DNA of 64,000 nucleotides from Flavobacterium sp. LC2016-23 (GTDB lineage: Bacteria; Bacteroidota; Bacteroidia; Flavobacteriales; Flavobacteriaceae): assembly GCF_009674775.1 (NCBI RefSeq), contig NZ_WKKE01000009.1, forward strand, positions 124,001-188,000. Direction: 5' to 3'. Positions within the stretch are counted from its first letter, which is position 1. Each line of letters begins with the position of its first letter. The notes beneath the pieces were generated by a model. That model did no database searches. It saw only the letters and a list, made by a program, of their open reading frames with translations, and was not told where the DNA came from. A program made the position numbers and the translations under genes. Of the stretch, positions 1 through 9,872 are shown piece by piece.

Positions 1-2
1 CT

Positions 3-332
3 TATCTGATCGTTTCTATTGCCTTAATTTTTGCCGGTGCAGCCGGAAATATACTGGATTCTGTTTTTTACGGAGTAATTTTTGACGACAGTACCCATAA
101 TCTGGCAACACTTTTTTCTCCAACTCCATACGGATCATGGTTTCATGGTCTCGTAGTAGATATGTTTTATTTTCCGATTTGGGAGGGTAATCTGCCAGCC
201 TGGCTGCCTTTCTTTGGAGGTAAGCATTTTATGTTTTTCAACGCTATTTTCAATGTTGCCGATATGGCAATTTCCACCGGTGTTGGTATCCTGCTGGTAT
301 TTAATAAAAGAGCATTTCCGAAACACAGCTAG
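3..332 (+). CDS. lspA: Lipoprotein signal peptidase II, 3' end only
   Basis: The reading frame is open from the window edge to the TAG at 330-332, giving 109 residues of the C-terminal part. Two motifs identify the family: GNILDS and FNVADMAISTG, which carry the two catalytic aspartates of this inner-membrane aspartyl protease. The enzyme removes signal peptides from prolipoproteins after lipid attachment. Hydrophobic stretches on both sides of the motifs fit its membrane segments. The serine in GNILDS, where many other bacteria have arginine, is as I remember the flavobacterial form. The start lies outside the window. Confidence 0.9.
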   Translation, partial: YLIVSIALIFAGAAGNILDSVFYGVIFDDSTHNLATLFSPTPYGSWFHGLVVDMFYFPIWEGNLPAWLPFFGGKHFMFFNAIFNVADMAISTGVGILLVFNKRAFPKHS

Positions 333-355
333 TTGTTTTAAATTTCAAATTTTTG

Positions 356-415
356 AAATTCCAAATTCCAATATTTGCCTGCAATGAACGCTTCAAGTAT
401 TGGAATTTGGAATTT
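356..415. repeat. Inverted repeat of the AATTCCAAATTCCAA family
   Basis: Perfect 18-bp arms at 356-373 and 398-415 enclose 24 bp. A smaller inverted repeat (341-349 and 352-360) precedes it. The same motif recurs at 15718-15771 and 58461-58493, so it is a dispersed intergenic repeat. Here it follows lspA and could act as a transcription terminator or mRNA-stabilising hairpin. Confidence 0.8.
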
Positions 416-472
416 TACATTATTGGGATTTAATATTTATTGTGCTATTTTTACGATACAAAAATCAAACCT

Positions 473-3400
473 ATGCAAAGTCCGTCTTTTTCTATTTATG
501 ATGCATCTGCGGGTTCGGGAAAGACCTATACTCTCGTTAAGGAATATCTTAAAATTATCCTCTCTTCTCCTAAAAATGATGCCTATCGTAATATTCTGGC
601 AATAACTTTTACGAATAAAGCTGTTCACGAAATGAAAAGCCGTATTGTCGGTAGTTTATCTGAATTTACCAAAGATGAACCTTCTGCAAAAGCGATGGAT
701 TTGATGGAGGATTTGTCCCGTGAAACAGGTCTTTCGATTATAAAAATCAAAACAAAATCCCAGAATATTATCAAGCACCTTATTCATAATTATGCTGCTT
801 TTGATATTTCTACTATTGATAAATTTACCCATAAGGTAATTCGTGCTTTTGCACATGATCTGAATTTACCCATGACTTTTGAGGTTACACTGGATACCGA
901 AAATTTACTGGTAGAAGCCGTTGACGCTATTATTGCCCAAGCTGGACAGGATGAAACGCTCACCAAATTGCTGATTGATTTCACGATGGAAAAAACCGAC
1001 GACGATAAAAGTTGGGATGTTTCGCGTGAAATTCTTGAAACCGGAAGATTGGTACTGAATGAAAACAACAGGAATGAAATCTCTCATTTTCAGGACAAAT
1101 CCATTGAGGAATTTGTTGCTATAAAGAAGAAAATGTCGGTTCTGTGTTCCGATCTGGAAAAAGAAAATGCGGAGTCTGCGACACAGGTTCTGGAGTTAAT
1201 CGATAAAAACGGAATTGATTTAAAGTCGTTTTCAAGAGGAACTTTTCCAAATCATCTTGAAAGTATTCGTGATGGAAAATTTAATCCAAGAAATAAAACT
1301 TTTCATGAATTTGAGGATATCGCAATCAATAAAACAGCAAGTGACCGGGCTCTGATTGAAAATCTTATTCCTGAATTACTGCTGACTTTAGATAAGATTT
1401 ATAAAAACTTCGAAAAACGAGATTTTTACAAAGCCTTTCTCAAAAACATAACACCGCTTTCTTTACTGAATACGGTCAGTAATGAACTGGCAAAAATCCA
1501 GTCGGAACAAAATATTTTGTCGATTTCAGAATTCAACGCCATTATTCATCGTGAAATTCAAAATCAGCCGGCACCATTTATTTATGAGCGTTTGGGAGAA
1601 CGGTACCGTCATTTTTTTATTGATGAATTTCAGGATACCTCAGAAATGCAATGGCAGAATCTGATCCCGCTAATTGACAATGCACTTTCCGGTCAGGATG
1701 ATTTTGGGAATAAAGGAACGCTTATGATTGTTGGTGACCCCAAACAATCCATTTATCGTTGGAGGGGAGGAAAGGCAGAGCAGTTTATTGAATTAAGTAA
1801 AGAAGCAAATCCTTTTGCAAATCCGGATAAAAAACTGGAACATTTAAATACGAATTATAGAAGCTACAGCGAAGTAATTGATTTTAATAATGCTTTCTTT
1901 AAACTAATTTCCACGGAATTTACAAATGAAGATTATAAGGATTTATATGAAAACCATAGCTTTCAGAATCCAAATTCTAAAAAAGGCGGCTATGTCAATA
2001 TTTCATTTCTGCCCATAATAGAAAAAAGTGATTTTGCGGATGAAGAAGAGGGTGTTGAGAAATCCGATTTGTATGTGCTGGCCACTTTAAATACAATTTT
2101 AAAAGTGGTTAAGGAAGGTTTTGAATATAAGGACATCGTAGTTCTGACCCGCAAAAGGGACCAGGGAATTGCCATTGCCAATTATTTGACAGAACAGAAT
2201 ATTCCGCTTCTTTCTTCGGAAACCCTGATGATTCAGAATGCTACGGAAGTCCGACTGATTGTTCATTTGCTGAAATATCTGAACAACAGTGCTGATTTGG
2301 AGTCAAAAGCTAATTTTTTGCATTTTTTAGCAACGACTCTCGAAATTGAAATTCCGATTCATGATTTTATCGCAAACGGAATGGCTCAGAGAGTCGAAAG
2401 TGATTTTGAGAAGTGGCTTTTAGCGTTTGATGTTTCACTTTCTTTTGAAGATATCAGGAAGAAGTCTTTGTACGAAGCTGTTGAAATTATAATTTCAAAA
2501 TTCATTCTTCCGTCGGAGGGAAATGCCTATGTGCAGTTTTTTCTGGATATCGTTTTGGAGCGCGACATCAGAAATCAGGCAGGTATTGCCGATTTTCTGG
2601 GGTATTGGGATAAAAATGCGGAGAAATTCAGTATTCCTTCCCCGGAAGGAAATAATGCAGTCCGCATTATGACCATTCATAAATCGAAAGGCCTCGAGTT
2701 TCCTGTCGTCATCATGCCTTTTGCTGAAGAAGATTACAACAGGAAACCAAAAGATAAGCTTTGGCTGGATACAGAAGAAGCTGATTTGGGCGTGCCAAAA
2801 GCTTTGATCGATAACAGTAGTGCTGTCGAAGGTTTTGGTGAAAGTGCTTCGGCAGTTTTTAATTTGAAAAAACAGGAAGAATTACTGGACAATATTAATG
2901 TTTTATATGTGGCCCTGACACGTGCTGAAGAGCAGTTGTATGTTATTTCGCAATCTTTAAAAGAGCGAAAGGACGGAGAATTTCCGAATAACATGGCTTC
3001 TTTTTTTATTAAATATTTGATGCATAAAGGCATTTATGATTCGGAAAAAACAGAATATGATTTTGGACGTAAAACAAAACTCTCTCCGCCGACGAAAATG
3101 GCAGATCTGGTTAAGGTAATTCCAATGGTGGCAGAAGTTTTAAATCCGAAAAATATAAAAATTGCACAGCGGGAAGCTTTAATGTGGGGCACGCATCAGC
3201 AGGAAGCGATTTCGTACGGAAATGTAATTCATGAAATTCTGGCGTTTGTTAAAGATAAATCAGAGGTGGATTTAGCGGTTACAAAAGCACTCGAAAATGG
3301 GCTGATTACTTTTGATCAGACCGAAAAGGTATTGACAACACTTCGCGAAATTGTAAATCATCCGGAATTAAGTGTGTGTTTTGACGGAAATGATAAAATC

Positions 3401-3631
3401 CTGAATGAGCAGACGATTGTTCAGAAAGAAGGTAAAGTTTTAAAACCGGATCGTATTGTTTTGAAAAAAAACAAAGAAGCATATCTTTTGGATTATAAAA
3501 CTGGTGTGAGTAATGCAAAATACACGAGACAAATTCAGGAATATCAGGATGCTATTGAAGATTTAGGATACAAAGTGTTAAAAAGAGCTTTGGTGTATAT
3601 AGGAACAGATGTTGATGTGGTAAATTTGTGA
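473..3631 (+). CDS. addA: AddA/RecB-like UvrD-family helicase with C-terminal nuclease
   Basis: A 1052-residue superfamily 1A helicase. Visible motifs are Walker A ASAGSGKT (11-18), motif Ia ITFTNKAVHEMK, Walker B FIDEFQDTSE (about 381-390), GDPKQSIYRWRG (about 421), LNTNYRS (about 458), TIHKSKGLEFP (about 734) and LYVALTRAEEQL (about 811). The C-terminus holds a RecB-type PD-(D/E)XK nuclease: PDRIV then LLDYKTG (about 988-1011). In AddAB-type complexes this subunit unwinds and trims double-strand ends for recombination. The first ATG (473) is preferred to an upstream in-frame TTG at 440, because the conserved N-terminus begins just after it. The probable partner is at 6535-9300, separated by two unrelated genes. 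The addA name is by architecture; RecB-like is an alternative. Confidence 0.85.
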   Translation: MQSPSFSIYDASAGSGKTYTLVKEYLKIILSSPKNDAYRNILAITFTNKAVHEMKSRIVGSLSEFTKDEPSAKAMDLMEDLSRETGLSIIKIKTKSQNIIKHLIHNYAAFDISTIDKFTHKVIRAFAHDLNLPMTFEVTLDTENLLVEAVDAIIAQAGQDETLTKLLIDFTMEKTDDDKSWDVSREILETGRLVLNENNRNEISHFQDKSIEEFVAIKKKMSVLCSDLEKENAESATQVLELIDKNGIDLKSFSRGTFPNHLESIRDGKFNPRNKTFHEFEDIAINKTASDRALIENLIPELLLTLDKIYKNFEKRDFYKAFLKNITPLSLLNTVSNELAKIQSEQNILSISEFNAIIHREIQNQPAPFIYERLGERYRHFFIDEFQDTSEMQWQNLIPLIDNALSGQDDFGNKGTLMIVGDPKQSIYRWRGGKAEQFIELSKEANPFANPDKKLEHLNTNYRSYSEVIDFNNAFFKLISTEFTNEDYKDLYENHSFQNPNSKKGGYVNISFLPIIEKSDFADEEEGVEKSDLYVLATLNTILKVVKEGFEYKDIVVLTRKRDQGIAIANYLTEQNIPLLSSETLMIQNATEVRLIVHLLKYLNNSADLESKANFLHFLATTLEIEIPIHDFIANGMAQRVESDFEKWLLAFDVSLSFEDIRKKSLYEAVEIIISKFILPSEGNAYVQFFLDIVLERDIRNQAGIADFLGYWDKNAEKFSIPSPEGNNAVRIMTIHKSKGLEFPVVIMPFAEEDYNRKPKDKLWLDTEEADLGVPKALIDNSSAVEGFGESASAVFNLKKQEELLDNINVLYVALTRAEEQLYVISQSLKERKDGEFPNNMASFFIKYLMHKGIYDSEKTEYDFGRKTKLSPPTKMADLVKVIPMVAEVLNPKNIKIAQREALMWGTHQQEAISYGNVIHEILAFVKDKSEVDLAVTKALENGLITFDQTEKVLTTLREIVNHPELSVCFDGNDKILNEQTIVQKEGKVLKPDRIVLKKNKEAYLLDYKTGVSNAKYTRQIQEYQDAIEDLGYKVLKRALVYIGTDVDVVNL

Positions 3632-3701
3632 TGAAATTAATCAGATGTTAAAGTGTTAATTGGCGTAAGTTGTTAATTTTTAACATATTAAATAAATAAA
3701 A

Positions 3702-4895
3702 ATGTACGGTAAAATTAAAGATCATTTGCAAAGTGAGTTGCAGACTATTGAAGAAAACGGAATTTTTAAAAAAGAACGTATTATAACTTCGGCACAAGAT
3801 GCTGAAATTACGATTTCAACCGGAGAGAAAGTTTTAAATTTCTGTGCCAATAATTATTTAGGACTTTCTTCGCATCCTGAAGTGGTTCAGGCTGCTAAAG
3901 ATGCTATGGACACGCATGGTTTTGGAATGTCGTCTGTTCGTTTCATTTGTGGTACACAGGATATTCATAAGACCCTAGAGAAAAAGATTGCTGATTTTTA
4001 TGGTACAGAGGATACTATTTTATATGCAGCCGCTTTTGATGCTAATGGTGGTGTTTTTGAACCATTACTGGGAGAAAATGATGCTATTATTTCAGATAGT
4101 TTAAATCATGCTTCTATTATTGATGGCGTTCGTTTGTGTAAAGCAGCCCGTTATCGCTATGAGAACAGTAATATGGAAGATCTGGAGCAGCAGTTAATTA
4201 AGGCTAATGAAGCAGGTGCACGTTTTAAATTAATTGTTACCGATGGTGTTTTTTCTATGGATGGTGTTGTAGCTCCGTTAGATAAAATCTGTGATCTGGC
4301 AGATAAATACGACGCTTTGGTGATGGTGGATGAATGTCATGCAGCAGGATTTATTGGTGCCACCGGTAAGGGTACCCTTGAGGCAAAAGGTGTTATGGGA
4401 AGAGTTGATATTATAACAGGTACACTTGGTAAAGCGCTGGGTGGAGCAATGGGAGGTTACACAACAGCTAAGAAAGAAATTATTGAATTACTGCGTCAAA
4501 GATCAAGACCTTATTTATTTTCGAACTCTCTGGCACCTGCAATTGTTGGGGCTTCCATCAAGGTTTTTGAATTACTGGAAAAAGATACTTCGCTAAGAGA
4601 TAAATTAGAATGGAATACAAACTACTTTAAAGAAGGTATGAAAAATGCCGGATTTGATATTATTGATGGGGATTCGGCAATTGTTCCGGTGATGTTATAC
4701 GACGCAAAATTATCACAAACAATGGCAAATGAACTTTTGAAACAAGGTATTTATGTGATCGGTTTCTTTTTTCCTGTTGTTCCGAAAGAGAAGGCCAGAA
4801 TTCGCGTGCAGCTATCTGCAGCACATACGAAAGAACATTTAGACAAAGCTATAAGTGCTTTTGTATCAGTTGGTAAAATGTTAAAAGTTATATAA
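3702..4895 (+). CDS. kbl: 2-amino-3-ketobutyrate CoA ligase (glycine C-acetyltransferase)
   Basis: A 397-residue alpha-oxoamine synthase, full family length. It converts 2-amino-3-ketobutyrate and CoA to glycine and acetyl-CoA, the second step of threonine breakdown. The PLP-binding lysine is K244 in [10 protein letters not shown], matching the E. coli enzyme's position, and D210/H213 in [10 protein letters not shown] are the usual cofactor contacts. Family relatives (biotin or sphingolipid synthases) are possible, but the N-terminus and the FICGTQ segment favour Kbl. No threonine dehydrogenase lies in the window. It follows the AddA-like gene by 70 bp; that gap contains a small palindrome (TGTTAATTTTTAACA, 3670-3684). 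Confidence 0.9.
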   Translation: MYGKIKDHLQSELQTIEENGIFKKERIITSAQDAEITISTGEKVLNFCANNYLGLSSHPEVVQAAKDAMDTHGFGMSSVRFICGTQDIHKTLEKKIADFYGTEDTILYAAAFDANGGVFEPLLGENDAIISDSLNHASIIDGVRLCKAARYRYENSNMEDLEQQLIKANEAGARFKLIVTDGVFSMDGVVAPLDKICDLADKYDALVMVDECHAAGFIGATGKGTLEAKGVMGRVDIITGTLGKALGGAMGGYTTAKKEIIELLRQRSRPYLFSNSLAPAIVGASIKVFELLEKDTSLRDKLEWNTNYFKEGMKNAGFDIIDGDSAIVPVMLYDAKLSQTMANELLKQGIYVIGFFFPVVPKEKARIRVQLSAAHTKEHLDKAISAFVSVGKMLKVI

Positions 4896-4939
4896 TTCCC
4901 ATTTTATTGAATTTTTGTAGGTTTTTTTTAACATTTCAT

Positions 4940-4970
4940 TTTGTATTTAAAAATTTTGGTGTTACTTTTG
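4940..4970 (+). promoter_or_regulatory. Strong Bacteroidota-type promoter for the OmpA gene
   Basis: TTTG at 4940-4943, a 19-bp spacer, then TACTTTTG at 4963-4970, an exact match to the known TTTG/TAnnTTTG promoter. The predicted leader is about 30 nt. A strong promoter fits an abundant outer-membrane protein. Confidence 0.75.
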
Positions 4971-5007
4971 CTTGTAATTAACTAAATTGTAATTAAAAAA
5001 ATTAAGT

Positions 5008-6471
5008 ATGAAACATCTTAACAAACTTTTAGTTGCTGTAATGATGGTGATGGGGCTAGCTTCTCACGCGCAAGACAGTAACAATCCATGGGCTATCTCT
5101 TTTGGAGTTAATGCCGTTGACACTAGAACTAGCTCTAATGCAGGAAGTGGTTTCTTTGATCAACATTTTTCTCAGGCATTCGCTGTGAAAGACAACTGGA
5201 ATATTCTTCCTTCTTTGTCTTACATTGGTGTGTCTAGATACGTTGGAAGTGGATTCTCTGTAGGTTTACAAGGGTCTGTGAACAAAATTGATAAATTTGT
5301 AACTTTCGCTCCATCTGCTCCAGGGCATGATGCAAGAGGAAATGTTGTTACTAATCCTGGTGATTTGATGTATTACGGAGTTGACGCTACTATCAAATAT
5401 AGCTTCCAGGAATTAATCAAATCTAAAGTAATCGATCCTTCCTTAACTGTTGGTGGTGGTTATGTTTTCTTCGGAGACAGCAGCTACGGAACTGTTAACC
5501 CAGGTGCTGGTTTAACTTTTTGGTTTACTGACGCTATTGGTTTAGAGCTTGCTACTAAATACAAATGGTCTGTTTCTGGAGACAGAGTAGATGCTGCTGG
5601 TGTTCCAGACGCTCCATCTCACTTCCAACACACTGCAGGTCTTATCTTCAAATTTGGAGGTAAAGATACAGACGGTGATGGTATCTACGATAAAGATGAT
5701 GCTTGTCCGGACGTTGCAGGTTTAAAACAATTCAACGGATGTCCTGATACTGACGGAGACGGAATCGTTGATGCTTCTGACGCTTGTCCAGATGTTTTTG
5801 GTTTAGCTGCATTAAACGGATGTCCTGATACTGACGGAGACGGAATTGCTGATAAAGATGATGCTTGTCCAGATGTTGCTGGTTTAGCTGCTTTAAAAGG
5901 TTGTCCAGATGCTGACGGTGACGGAATTGCTGATAAAGATGACAAATGTCCTACAGTTGCTGGTCCAAAAGAAAACGGTGGTTGTCCTTTCTTAGACGCT
6001 GATAAAGATGGTGTTCTAGATAAAGATGATGATTGTCCTACAGTTGCTGGTCCTGCTAGTAACAGAGGTTGTCCAGAAGTTACTTCTGAGGCTTTAGAAG
6101 ACCTTAAAGTTCAAGCTAGAGCAATCTACTTCAACTCAGGTAAAGCTACTTTCAAAACAGGAGACAAAGAAACTCCAGCTAGATTAGATGCTATTAAAGA
6201 AATCCTTAAAAACTATCCAAACGCGAAATTCAGCATTGAAGGTCACACAGATAGCGATGGTTCTGACAAATTGAACCAAAAACTTTCTGAAGACAGAGCT
6301 GCTGCTGTAATGAACGCTTTGATCGAAAGAGGAGTAAATGTTGATAACTTAGTATCTAAAGGTTTTGGTGAGTCTCAACCAGTTGCGAGTAACAAAACTC
6401 CTGCAGGTAAAGCACAAAACAGAAGAACTGAAATCAAACACATTGGTTCTAAATACGAAGGTAAATTGTAA
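5008..6471 (+). CDS. OmpA-family outer-membrane protein with thrombospondin type 3 repeats
   Basis: 487 residues. A signal peptide ending ASHAQ is followed by an N-terminal beta-barrel-like region (about 25-215). Then come five calcium-binding thrombospondin type 3 repeats of the form DTDGDGIxDxxDxCPDVAG (about 218-350), and a C-terminal OmpA peptidoglycan-binding domain (about 365-480) with IEGHTDSDG and the [10 protein letters not shown]...NRRTEI segment. It probably anchors the outer membrane to peptidoglycan. It has its own strong promoter and a hairpin terminator, so it is transcribed alone even though it lies between the two nuclease genes. Codon choice is more uniform than its neighbours, as expected for high expression. 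Confidence 0.9.
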   Translation: MKHLNKLLVAVMMVMGLASHAQDSNNPWAISFGVNAVDTRTSSNAGSGFFDQHFSQAFAVKDNWNILPSLSYIGVSRYVGSGFSVGLQGSVNKIDKFVTFAPSAPGHDARGNVVTNPGDLMYYGVDATIKYSFQELIKSKVIDPSLTVGGGYVFFGDSSYGTVNPGAGLTFWFTDAIGLELATKYKWSVSGDRVDAAGVPDAPSHFQHTAGLIFKFGGKDTDGDGIYDKDDACPDVAGLKQFNGCPDTDGDGIVDASDACPDVFGLAALNGCPDTDGDGIADKDDACPDVAGLAALKGCPDADGDGIADKDDKCPTVAGPKENGGCPFLDADKDGVLDKDDDCPTVAGPASNRGCPEVTSEALEDLKVQARAIYFNSGKATFKTGDKETPARLDAIKEILKNYPNAKFSIEGHTDSDGSDKLNQKLSEDRAAAVMNALIERGVNVDNLVSKGFGESQPVASNKTPAGKAQNRRTEIKHIGSKYEGKL

Positions 6472-6492
6472 TTTACTTTCTAAATAAATTCT

Positions 6493-6530
6493 AAAAGCCA
6501 TTCTTAATTGAATGGCTTTTTTTATTTTTA
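6493..6530 (+). terminator. Intrinsic terminator after the OmpA gene
   Basis: Perfect 11-bp arms AAAAGCCATTC (6493-6503) and GAATGGCTTTT (6510-6520) with a 6-nt loop and a T-rich tail. The downstream gene starts 4 bp after the tail. Confidence 0.85.
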
Positions 6531-6534
6531 TAAA

Positions 6535-9300
6535 ATGATAAATACTTCTTTTCTCGGAAAAATAGCAACTGTTATAATTCAGGATTATTCAGGTAAACTT
6601 GCTGAAACAACTATTATCCTGCCCAATAAAAGAGCTAAGGTTTTTTTAATTGAAGCTCTGAAAAGAGAAACTACGCATACAATTCTTTCTCCTGATATCA
6701 TTAGTATAGAGGATTTTGTACAGGATGTCGCTTCCATTCGGGCTGTTGATTCTATTGAACTTTTATTTGAGTTTTACGAAGTGTATCTTTCAATTACAGA
6801 AAAACAAAATCAGCAATCATTTGAGTTATTTGCCAATTGGGCAAAAACACTTCTGCAGGACTTTAATGAAATTGATCGCTATTTATTGGAACCTTCTCAC
6901 GTTTTGTCTTACCTGAAAGATATTGAAGACATTAAAAAATGGGGTATAGAAGTTGAAAATAAAACGAAACTTTTAGAGAATTATATTGATTTCTGGAAAC
7001 TTCTTCCGCTCTATTATGAGTCTTTATACAATCATTTGCTTCATAAAGGTATCGGATATCAGGGATTGATTTATCGGGAAGCGGTCAATAATTTAAATCA
7101 TTTTTCGAATACAATTTCCGAACGTCATTTTGTTTTTGCAGGTTTCAATGCCTTAAACGCAGCCGAAGAAAAAATCGTGCAGCATCTTTTAGCCTTAGAT
7201 CAGGCTAAAATTTATTGGGATGTCGATCAGACTTTTCTCAACGACCCCTATCATGACGCAGGACTTTTTGTACGTCGTTTTAAAGAAAACTGGAAACACT
7301 ATAAATCAAATCCTTTTGAGTGGATTGTAGATGACTTTTCACAATCAAAAAACATTCAGGTTATCGGTACCCCAAAAACGATTGGCCAGGCTAAATTAGC
7401 AGGAAGTATTATCGAAAAAATAGTAGCTGAAAATCCCTTAACCTCCCTCGACAAAGTAGCTATTGTTTTGGGTGAAGAGAATTTACTGATACCTGTTTTA
7501 TACGCTTTGCCTTCTTCGGTAGGAGCTTTGAATATTACTATGGGATATTCAGGTAAAAATAACCCATCGCAGATTCTGATTGCGAAATTATTTAAAATGC
7601 ATACGAATGCACTCTCCAGAAAAGGGGAAAGCTATGTTTTTTATTATAAAGATGTATTGGATATTTTGACGCATCCGTTAGTGGAACCTTATGCAAATGC
7701 CGGGAATCTGGTTAAGATTATAAAAGAGAATAATTATACTTTTATTACCCACAACAGATTGTTTGAACTGAATTCGAATGTGTCGGATCTTTTTAAATTG
7801 CTTTTTCAAAAATGGGAGAACGGATCGGTGGCAGTTCTCGAAAATATTTCAACACTTCTATTGGTTATAAAAGGGAATTTTAGTAATGACAATGAAGAAG
7901 AAAAAATAGCCAAAGCTTTTGTTTTTGCTATTTTTAAAGTAATTAACAAGCTGATTAATTACTATTCCAGACATAAACATATCGATAATATTGATACGCT
8001 TTATGCGATTTACAAACAGGTAATTGATGTAGCTGAAGTTTCTTTTGAAGGAGAACCTTTAAAAGGATTGCAGATTATGGGAGTTCTTGAAAGCCGTGTG
8101 CTGGATTTTGATACTGTAATCGTAACTTCAATGAACGAGGGGAAATTTCCTGCCGGAAAATCCCAAAATTCATTTATCCCCTACGATGTAAAAAAAGAAC
8201 TGGGTCTGCCAACTTTTAAAGAGAAGGATGCTATTTATACGTATCACTTTTATCATTTGCTGCAAAGGGCAAAGAATATTTATCTGATTTATAATACCGA
8301 AAATGATGGTTTAGATGCCGGTGAACGCAGTCGTTTTATAACGCAGCTCGAAGTCGAAAAGCAAGTAAAGCACAACCTTACTTTTGATATTTATAATCCT
8401 GTTTTGCCAACAACGGCATACAAGCCAATGGTGATTCCGAAATCTGAAGCGGTTATGGAACGATTAAAGGAAATTGCAGAGACTGGTTTTTCTCCGTCTG
8501 CCTTGACAAGTTATATCCGGAATCCGATTGAATTTTATTTTCAGAAAATCCTGCGGATCCGTGAAGTCGAAGAAGTCGAAGAAAACATTGCCTTAAATAC
8601 GTTGGGAACCATTATACATGAAACTTTAAAGGCATTGTACGATCCTTTTGTGGACAGATTTATTTCTGAAGCGGATATAAAAAATTGTTTTAAACTGTTG
8701 GATGACGAAGTGTTAAGGCAATTCAAACTGGTTTATAAAGAAGGAGAAATTAAAAAAGGACGAAATCTTCTGGCTTTTGAAGTAGCCAAACGAAATGTTT
8801 CGAATTTCCTGAAAATGGAGCTGGATTCGATTGTAAACGGAGATGCCATTAAAATCATTGCTTTAGAAAAAACATTTGAGCGTCACTTTAGTCATCCTGA
8901 TTTGCCATTTCCGGTTTTGATTAAAGGAAATGTGGACAGAATCGAACTGCGAAACGGAAAAGTAAGAATTATCGATTATAAGACCGGAAAAGTAGAGAAG
9001 ACCAATGTAGTATTGAAATCATGGAATGGATTGACTCAGGAGCTTAAAAATGATAAAATTATCCAGGTCCTGGCCTATGCGTTTATGTTTGAGGAAGAAG
9101 CGACGGATATTCCTATGGAAGTTGGAATTATCTCCTTCAAAAATTTAAAATCAGGATTTCTCCCGTTTGGATTTAAGGAAGAGAAAGAAATGGATCTTAT
9201 AGTAAGCAAAGAAATTCTGAGCAGTTATTTAGAACAAGTGGCTTTGCTGCTAAAGGAAATTTTTGATCCCGCTATTCCATTCGAGGAAAAAATAAATTAG
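6535..9300 (+). CDS. addB: AddB-like PD-(D/E)XK nuclease/inactive helicase
   Basis: 921 residues. The C-terminal third contains an AddB-type nuclease: SALTSYIRNPIEFYF (about 654), LGTIIHETL (about 688), GNVDRIEL (about 798) and IIDYKTGK (about 811). The N-terminal part (TTIILPNKRAKVFLIEAL) resembles the degenerate helicase fold of AddB, with no intact Walker A. With the AddA-like protein (473-3631) it probably forms the end-resection nuclease. ATG at 6535 is chosen over an in-frame TTG at 6508, which lies inside the OmpA terminator hairpin. In many bacteria addB and addA are adjacent; here they flank kbl and an OmpA gene. Confidence 0.8.
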   Translation: MINTSFLGKIATVIIQDYSGKLAETTIILPNKRAKVFLIEALKRETTHTILSPDIISIEDFVQDVASIRAVDSIELLFEFYEVYLSITEKQNQQSFELFANWAKTLLQDFNEIDRYLLEPSHVLSYLKDIEDIKKWGIEVENKTKLLENYIDFWKLLPLYYESLYNHLLHKGIGYQGLIYREAVNNLNHFSNTISERHFVFAGFNALNAAEEKIVQHLLALDQAKIYWDVDQTFLNDPYHDAGLFVRRFKENWKHYKSNPFEWIVDDFSQSKNIQVIGTPKTIGQAKLAGSIIEKIVAENPLTSLDKVAIVLGEENLLIPVLYALPSSVGALNITMGYSGKNNPSQILIAKLFKMHTNALSRKGESYVFYYKDVLDILTHPLVEPYANAGNLVKIIKENNYTFITHNRLFELNSNVSDLFKLLFQKWENGSVAVLENISTLLLVIKGNFSNDNEEEKIAKAFVFAIFKVINKLINYYSRHKHIDNIDTLYAIYKQVIDVAEVSFEGEPLKGLQIMGVLESRVLDFDTVIVTSMNEGKFPAGKSQNSFIPYDVKKELGLPTFKEKDAIYTYHFYHLLQRAKNIYLIYNTENDGLDAGERSRFITQLEVEKQVKHNLTFDIYNPVLPTTAYKPMVIPKSEAVMERLKEIAETGFSPSALTSYIRNPIEFYFQKILRIREVEEVEENIALNTLGTIIHETLKALYDPFVDRFISEADIKNCFKLLDDEVLRQFKLVYKEGEIKKGRNLLAFEVAKRNVSNFLKMELDSIVNGDAIKIIALEKTFERHFSHPDLPFPVLIKGNVDRIELRNGKVRIIDYKTGKVEKTNVVLKSWNGLTQELKNDKIIQVLAYAFMFEEEATDIPMEVGIISFKNLKSGFLPFGFKEEKEMDLIVSKEILSSYLEQVALLLKEIFDPAIPFEEKIN

Positions 9301-9400
9301 ATCACTGAGCTGTAAAAAGACGATTTTATTATCGTTTAAAAAGTAAAGGATAAACACTTTTTAGAAAAACGGATGCCTTTAATCTGTTTTAAATAAAAAA

Positions 9401-9676
9401 ATCAAGCGGCTGTCCGTTAGGGAATGGTGCTGTTTTTAAATTAAAAACGTTTTTTTTAAATCTTCAAAAAACGTTTTTTCAGAGATACCGTAAAGCCGAT
9501 TATCGCCCGTGATGATTGAATCGGTGAATGAACAGATCGTAAAAAAATCAAAATTTCAGGGCCTGATTATTACGGATCCTAATTGTGAAAATGTAATCAT
9601 GATTTCAACCTGGTTCATTCTATGCAAAAACGGTAAGTTGCATCCTGTAAGTAAAAAAGCGGAAATTGTTCTCTAA
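9401..9676 (+). pseudogene. Decayed 3' part of an ABC transporter ATPase
   Basis: The last 55 codons (9512-9676) are open and read like the C-terminal end of an ABC ATPase: LSPVMIESVNEQIV, then GLIITDPN where the H-loop (TDH) is expected, then LCKNGKLHPV. Just upstream, GATACCGTAAAGCCGATTA aligns with a Walker B segment D-E-P-Y-N-G-L only after a frameshift. Further upstream, fragments such as FKLKTFFLNLQKTFF read like the stretch between signature and Walker B. Frameshifts and stops break the frame, the H-loop histidine is proline, and no N-terminus with Walker A is left. This is my reading of family resemblance, not an alignment result. Confidence 0.55.
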
Positions 9677-9693
9677 CAAGTTCCGCTTTTTTT
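9653..9693 (+). terminator. Hairpin terminator at the pseudogene end
   Basis: Arms AAAAAGCGGAA (ending 9664) and TTCCGCTTTTT (from 9681), with T7 after the stem. The pseudogene stop codon lies in the loop, so the original gene's terminator seems to have survived. Confidence 0.7.
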
Positions 9694-9704
9694 GTAAGTC
9701 GTTT

Positions 9705-9848
9705 TTAGCTGAATATTTTTTTGAAGAAGCCCTTTTTCTTTTCTTCCTCAGTTGCATTAGCGTTTATACTTCCGTTCTCAAAACGAAATCTTCTAAACTT
9801 CATCAGTTTTACATTTAGGTCAAAGCGTAATTCGTCTACCGTTTTCAT
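9705..9848 (-). CDS. Small basic protein, 47 residues
   Basis: A complete frame from ATG (9848-9846) to TAA. It encodes MKTVDELRFDLNVKLMKFRR at the N-terminus, then a polar, acidic-to-lysine-rich tail ending in KKKGFFKKIFS. A TAAATTTG promoter element lies 16 bp upstream, which argues that it is a real gene. There is no signal peptide or membrane segment. The mix of charged and aromatic residues with a helical N-terminus could suit a small binding protein. I do not recognise the family and assign no function. It faces the pseudogene convergently. Confidence 0.6.
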   Translation of the reverse strand: MKTVDELRFDLNVKLMKFRRFRFENGSINANATEEEKKKGFFKKIFS

Positions 9849-9864
9849 TTGAATAAATTTTTCG

Positions 9865-9872
9865 CAAATTTA
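9865..9872 (-). promoter_or_regulatory. -7 element of the 47-residue gene
   Basis: On the minus strand TAAATTTG (TAnnTTTG consensus) lies 16 bp before the ATG. No clear -33 TTG was found at the usual distance. Confidence 0.5.

Noticed and set aside
5685..5945. Minus-strand open frame inside the OmpA gene
   Set aside because: It is the shadow of the thrombospondin-type repeats in another frame; repetitive Ser/Pro translation without a start region.
6508..6534. TTG start for the AddB-like gene
   Set aside because: It lies in the stem of the OmpA terminator; the ATG at 6535 follows directly.
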